From positions 558,001 to 622,000 of the forward strand of contig NZ_JBDZDQ010000003.1 of the NCBI RefSeq assembly GCF_040049295.1: a stretch of DNA of 64,000 nt, read 5' to 3'. The notes under the pieces are model-generated. The model made no database searches. It saw only the letters and a list, made by a program, of their open reading frames with translations, and was not told the DNA's origin. Both the position numbers and the translations under genes were made by a program. This document shows positions 61,314-64,000 of this stretch, piece after piece. Source of the DNA: Sphingomonas sp. KR3-1. GTDB lineage: Bacteria > Pseudomonadota > Alphaproteobacteria > Sphingomonadales > Sphingomonadaceae. The stretch's first letter is position 1. Every line of letters begins with the position of its first letter.

Positions 61314-61958
61314 TTACTGGGGCACCCCGATCAGCCAGGGCTTCACGCGGCCGGTCGGGCGGGCGACGCCGTCCAGGCGCTCGGCGCGGAGGATCTTGAC
61401 CGGCTGGAGGATCATCTGGTCCTTCATCGCATCGCGGCCGCCGCCGGTGGGAAGCGCGAGGATGCGCTTCACCACGTCCATGCCCGAGACCACCTTGCCG
61501 AACGCCGCGAAGCCGCGGAACTGGCCGCGCGCATCGAGCCCGGGGTTCGGGCCGACCATGATCGAGAAGTTGCAATTGGCGCCGTCCGGGTTGGGGCCGT
61601 GCGCCATCGAGATCGTGCCGTCGAGGTGGTGGAGTCCGGTTTGTTCGGTCGATTCGAGCGGCACCGAGGGCAGCATCCGCCGCGCATCGGTGCCGATGCC
61701 GCCCTGGACGAAGCCCTGGCTCGGTGCGCCCTTGCGGCGGGCGGAGCGGTAGAACTCGGTATTCTCCAGCCGGCCGTCATCGACATAGGCCATGAAATTG
61801 GCGACCGTCTTGGGCGCGTGCCTGGCGTCCAGCGCGACGACGATGTTGCCCGCCGAGGTGACCAGGCGGACGCGGATCGTGCCGGGATCCTGCGGGGCGG
61901 CCGCGCCAATCAGCAGCGGGGTGAGGAAGAGCGCGAGCAGCGCGACCAGGATACGCAT
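61314..61958 (-). CDS. Exported cyclophilin-type peptidyl-prolyl isomerase
   Basis: The 214-residue precursor has a signal peptide (MRILVALLALFLTPLLIGAAA) and a compact cyclophilin domain: GNIVVALDARHAPKTVANFMAYVDDGRLENTEFYR, GFVQGGIGTDA, LDGTISMAHGPNPDGANCNFSIMVG and GFAAFGKVVSGMDVVKRI. It catalyses proline isomerisation on exported proteins in the periplasm. The active-site Phe/Gln region is partly divergent (VQGG), as in other bacterial periplasmic members. Confidence 0.92.
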   Translation of the reverse strand: MRILVALLALFLTPLLIGAAAPQDPGTIRVRLVTSAGNIVVALDARHAPKTVANFMAYVDDGRLENTEFYRSARRKGAPSQGFVQGGIGTDARRMLPSVPLESTEQTGLHHLDGTISMAHGPNPDGANCNFSIMVGPNPGLDARGQFRGFAAFGKVVSGMDVVKRILALPTGGGRDAMKDQMILQPVKILRAERLDGVARPTGRVKPWLIGVPQ

Positions 61959-62057
61959 GGGGGTTCGCTAGTCGAACCCGAAGCCGGTTTGAAGGGTTTT
62001 CCGGTTTCCGGCGGGTGCCTATCCTTTCCCGTCCGGAATGTCCGGAGGAGATGCGGG

Positions 62058-62450
62058 ATGGAACGGCATAGCGGCGGGTGCCTGTGCGGCGCGGTGCGGA
62101 TCGAGGCGGTGGGCGCACCCTGGCGGGTGGGGCTGTGCCACTGCCTGGACTGCCGCAAGCACCACGGCGCACCATTCTACGCGGCGGCGATCTTCCCCGC
62201 GGGCGCGGTGACAATCACCGGCGAGACCCGCGCCTATCAGGGACGCCATTTCTGCCCCGCCTGCGGCTCATCGACCTTCGCCCGCCATGGCGACGAGGTC
62301 GAAGTGATGCTGGGGGCACTGGACGCTCCGGACCAGTTCGTACCGACCTACGAGAATTGGACGGTGCGGCGCGAGGCCTGGCTGCCGCCCTTCCCGCTCG
62401 CGCATCATTATGTGCGGGATCGGGAGGGTGCGGGGCGGAGCGAGGACTAG
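62058..62450 (+). CDS. GFA (glutathione-dependent formaldehyde-activating) family protein
   Basis: The 130-residue zinc protein has the GFA pattern: SGGCLCGAVRIEA, CHCLDCRKHHGAPFYA, GETRAYQGRHFCPACGSSTFAR and VMLGALDAPDQFVPTYENW. Seven cysteines in three CxC/CxxC groups bind zinc. Despite the family name most members have unknown function. ATG 62058 is used (MERHSGGCLCGAV); an ATG seven bases earlier is out of frame. Confidence 0.92.
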   Translation: MERHSGGCLCGAVRIEAVGAPWRVGLCHCLDCRKHHGAPFYAAAIFPAGAVTITGETRAYQGRHFCPACGSSTFARHGDEVEVMLGALDAPDQFVPTYENWTVRREAWLPPFPLAHHYVRDREGAGRSED

Positions 62451-62454
62451 CTAT

Positions 62455-62537
62455 CGTCATCCCCGCGCAGGCGGGAATCCAGGGCAACAAAGCGATGTCC
62501 TCTGCGGCTCTGGATCCCCGCCTGCGCGGGGATGACG
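62455..62537. repeat. REP-like inverted repeat after the GFA gene
   Basis: Arms 62455-62482 and 62510-62537 are inverted copies built on cgtcatccccgcgcaggcggg. The element fills the gap between the GFA gene and the convergent SDR gene and may help termination from both sides. Confidence 0.75.
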
Positions 62538-62582
62538 GAAGTGGTGCAACCCCGGCCGCGCCAACTTCCGTAATCGGACCGT

Positions 62583-63476
62583 TCAGATCGCCGAATAGTC
62601 CATGTTGCGCAGGTCCTCGATCAGGCTCGGGCCGGTGGGGTCCCAGCCCAGCCGGGCGCGGGTCTTGGCGCTGGAGGCGGGCATGTCGAGGCCGGCGAGC
62701 ATGCCGAGCCAGCCGAAATAGGCGGGCGCCTCCTCGGGGGTGATCGAGCGGGCCGGCAGGCCGAGGCCGGCGGCGACGGTCTCGACGATCGTGCGGGCGG
62801 CAATGCCCTCCTCCGCCACCGCATGATAGCGGGCGCCGCGTTCGCCCTTGTCGAGCGCGAGCTGGTATAGCCTGGCGACCGCATCGACCGGGCCGGCCGG
62901 CCAGCGATTGGCGCCGTCGCCGATCCAGGCGGCGAAGCCCTTGGCGCGGGCGATGTCGACCATCGGGCTGATCAGGCCCTGGCGGTGCGTGTCATGGACC
63001 TGGGGCAAGCGGACGATGCGGACGTCGATGCCGGCATCGAGCAGCTTCGCGCCGGTGACCTCGGAGATCGAGCGCGGGTTGGGATGATCGAGGTTGAAGA
63101 CATCCTCGTCGGCGGGCTGGCCCGGCCCGGGCGTGCCCATGCCGGTGCCCGAGGTGATCAGGATCGGCCGGTCCGATCCCTGCAGCACCTCGCCCAGCGC
63201 AGTGATGACGCGGCCATCCTTCTCGCAATTGGCGACGAAGTTGGAGAAGTCATGGTCGAAGGCGGTGTGGATCACCGCATCGGCCTGCTCGGCGCCGGCG
63301 CGGATGCTGGCGAGATCCTCGAGCGTGGCGTGGTGTGCCGCGGCGCCCTGCGCGGCGAGCGAGGCGGCGCCGGCGTCCGAGCGGGTCATGCCGAGGACCT
63401 GGTTCCCGGCCGCGATCAGCTCGGGGACGATGCGGGAGCCGATGAAGCCGGTGGCGCCGGTGAGGAAGATACGCAT
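62583..63476 (-). CDS. NAD(P)-dependent epimerase/dehydratase-like SDR protein
   Basis: The 297-residue extended SDR protein has the nucleotide-binding loop TGATGFIGSRIVPELIAAGNQVLGMTRS. DAVIHTAFDHDFSNFVANCEKDGRVI, TSGTGMGTPGPG, and DVRIVRLPQVHDTHRQGLISPMV are further landmarks. The catalytic YxxxK is not obvious, placing it among atypical or NmrA-like members. The gene is divergent from the XRE regulator at 63569, which probably controls it. Confidence 0.88.
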   Translation of the reverse strand: MRIFLTGATGFIGSRIVPELIAAGNQVLGMTRSDAGAASLAAQGAAAHHATLEDLASIRAGAEQADAVIHTAFDHDFSNFVANCEKDGRVITALGEVLQGSDRPILITSGTGMGTPGPGQPADEDVFNLDHPNPRSISEVTGAKLLDAGIDVRIVRLPQVHDTHRQGLISPMVDIARAKGFAAWIGDGANRWPAGPVDAVARLYQLALDKGERGARYHAVAEEGIAARTIVETVAAGLGLPARSITPEEAPAYFGWLGMLAGLDMPASSAKTRARLGWDPTGPSLIEDLRNMDYSAI

Positions 63477-63568
63477 GGGGGATACTCCGTTGTTCAGAAG
63501 GCGGTTGTGGCCCCTGCCCTCTTCCTGTTAAAGTAGTGATCTTATCCTAGTATAACGACTGACAGGCT

Positions 63569-64000
63569 ATGCCCGAAGACAGCGTTTCCCCCCTCGGCAA
63601 GTTCCTGCGCGACCGGCGCACCCGGCTCGACCCGGCGAGCTTCGGCTTCGGCGCCGGACGGCGGCGCACGCCGGGGCTGCGGCGCGAGGAAGTGGCGCAG
63701 CGATCGAACATCAGTTCGACCTGGTATACCTGGCTCGAGCAGGGTCGCGGCGGCGCGCCCTCGGCCGATGTGCTCGACCGGATCGCAGCGGGGCTGATGC
63801 TCACCGAGCCCGAGCGCGAGCACATGTACATGCTCGCCTTCGGGCATCCGCCGGAAGCGCGCTATCGCGGCAACGAGGGGATCTCGCCGCGGCTGCAGCG
63901 CGTGCTCGACGCGATGCCGGTGCCGGCGATGATCCGCACCGCGACCTGGGACGTGGTCGCCTGGAACGCGGCCGCGGCGGTGGCGCTGACCGACTATGGC
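63569..64000 (+). CDS. XRE-family regulator with MmyB-like ligand domain (5' part)
   Basis: The window ends inside this gene; 144 residues are visible. The HTH region (LGKFLRDRRTRLDPASFGFGAGRRRTPGLRREEVAQRSNISSTWYTWLEQGRG) is typical of the 'RRTPGLRREEVA' group. It is followed by the start of the MmyB-like ligand-binding domain (LQRVLDAMPVPAMIRTATWDVVAWNAAAAVALTDY). Such regulators usually repress an adjacent divergent oxidoreductase gene, here the SDR gene. ATG 63569 precedes MPEDSVSPLGKF. Confidence 0.9.
   Translation, partial: MPEDSVSPLGKFLRDRRTRLDPASFGFGAGRRRTPGLRREEVAQRSNISSTWYTWLEQGRGGAPSADVLDRIAAGLMLTEPEREHMYMLAFGHPPEARYRGNEGISPRLQRVLDAMPVPAMIRTATWDVVAWNAAAAVALTDYG

Overview
The window is high-GC alphaproteobacterial chromosome and looks like a sphingomonad (Sphingomonas or a close relative). 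The signs are dense divergent operons, a stand-alone RcnB-like protein, TonB-dependent receptors, an ScfR-controlled propionyl-CoA operon, and scattered inverted-repeat elements of the 'gtcatcccggcgaaagccggg' kind. No rRNA, CRISPR array or prophage is visible. One insertion element of about 2.4 kb interrupts an otherwise core-like chromosome.

Layout. 1-7 kb: 5' part of an acyl-CoA synthetase gene, dnaE, and the first copy of an orphan two-gene cassette (MraZ-like protein plus a small zinc-ribbon protein), then an exported protein and its membrane partner. 7-12 kb: gyrA with a DUF952 gene, tRNA-Glu(CTC), and DUF202, DUF1622 and DUF4239 membrane proteins. 12-21.4 kb: the propionyl-CoA to succinyl-CoA operon (pccB, small membrane protein, epimerase, B12-dependent mutase, bioB, small membrane protein, pccA), divergent from its probable regulator ScfR. 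21.4-35.4 kb: mixed metabolism and housekeeping, including an extradiol dioxygenase, an orphan [2Fe-2S] subunit, an RcnB-like protein, a prolyl-hydroxylase-like oxygenase, dapA, slt, greB, acylphosphatase, DoxX, a chemoreceptor and ettA.

35.5-37.9 kb: an IS1595-family element with 26-bp terminal inverted repeats and a 6-bp flanking direct repeat. It carries four small passenger genes of unknown function besides its transposase. 38-46.4 kb: M28 peptidase, a small lipoprotein, dctA, then a cobalamin riboswitch heading a btuB-btuF-btuC-btuD operon. 46.4-51.9 kb: tRNA-Pro(TGG) and a CAT-anticodon tRNA, a polysaccharide deacetylase coupled to a degenerate histidine kinase, an Lrp regulator and a TPR protein. 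52.1-53.1 kb: the second, divergent copy of the MraZ-like/zinc-ribbon cassette. 53-64 kb: glutathione peroxidase, GNAT, LolD and a LolC/E-type permease, a candidate non-coding RNA, a Phd/YefM-PAS fusion, a TonB receptor, Hsp20 under an apparent RpoH promoter and ROSE-like thermometer, a cyclophilin, a GFA protein, an SDR protein, and a divergent XRE regulator cut by the window end.

How parts connect. The B12 importer under riboswitch control supplies the cofactor of methylmalonyl-CoA mutase, and bioB inside the propionate operon supplies the biotin of PccA, so two loci over 20 kb apart serve one pathway. The strongest candidates for undescribed biology are the duplicated MraZ-like/zinc-ribbon cassette (neither copy beside rsmH/ftsI), the passenger genes of the IS1595-like element, the Phd-PAS fusion and the structured RNA candidate near 56.2-56.4 kb. 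All functional statements rest on motif reading and remembered family knowledge; no database search was run.
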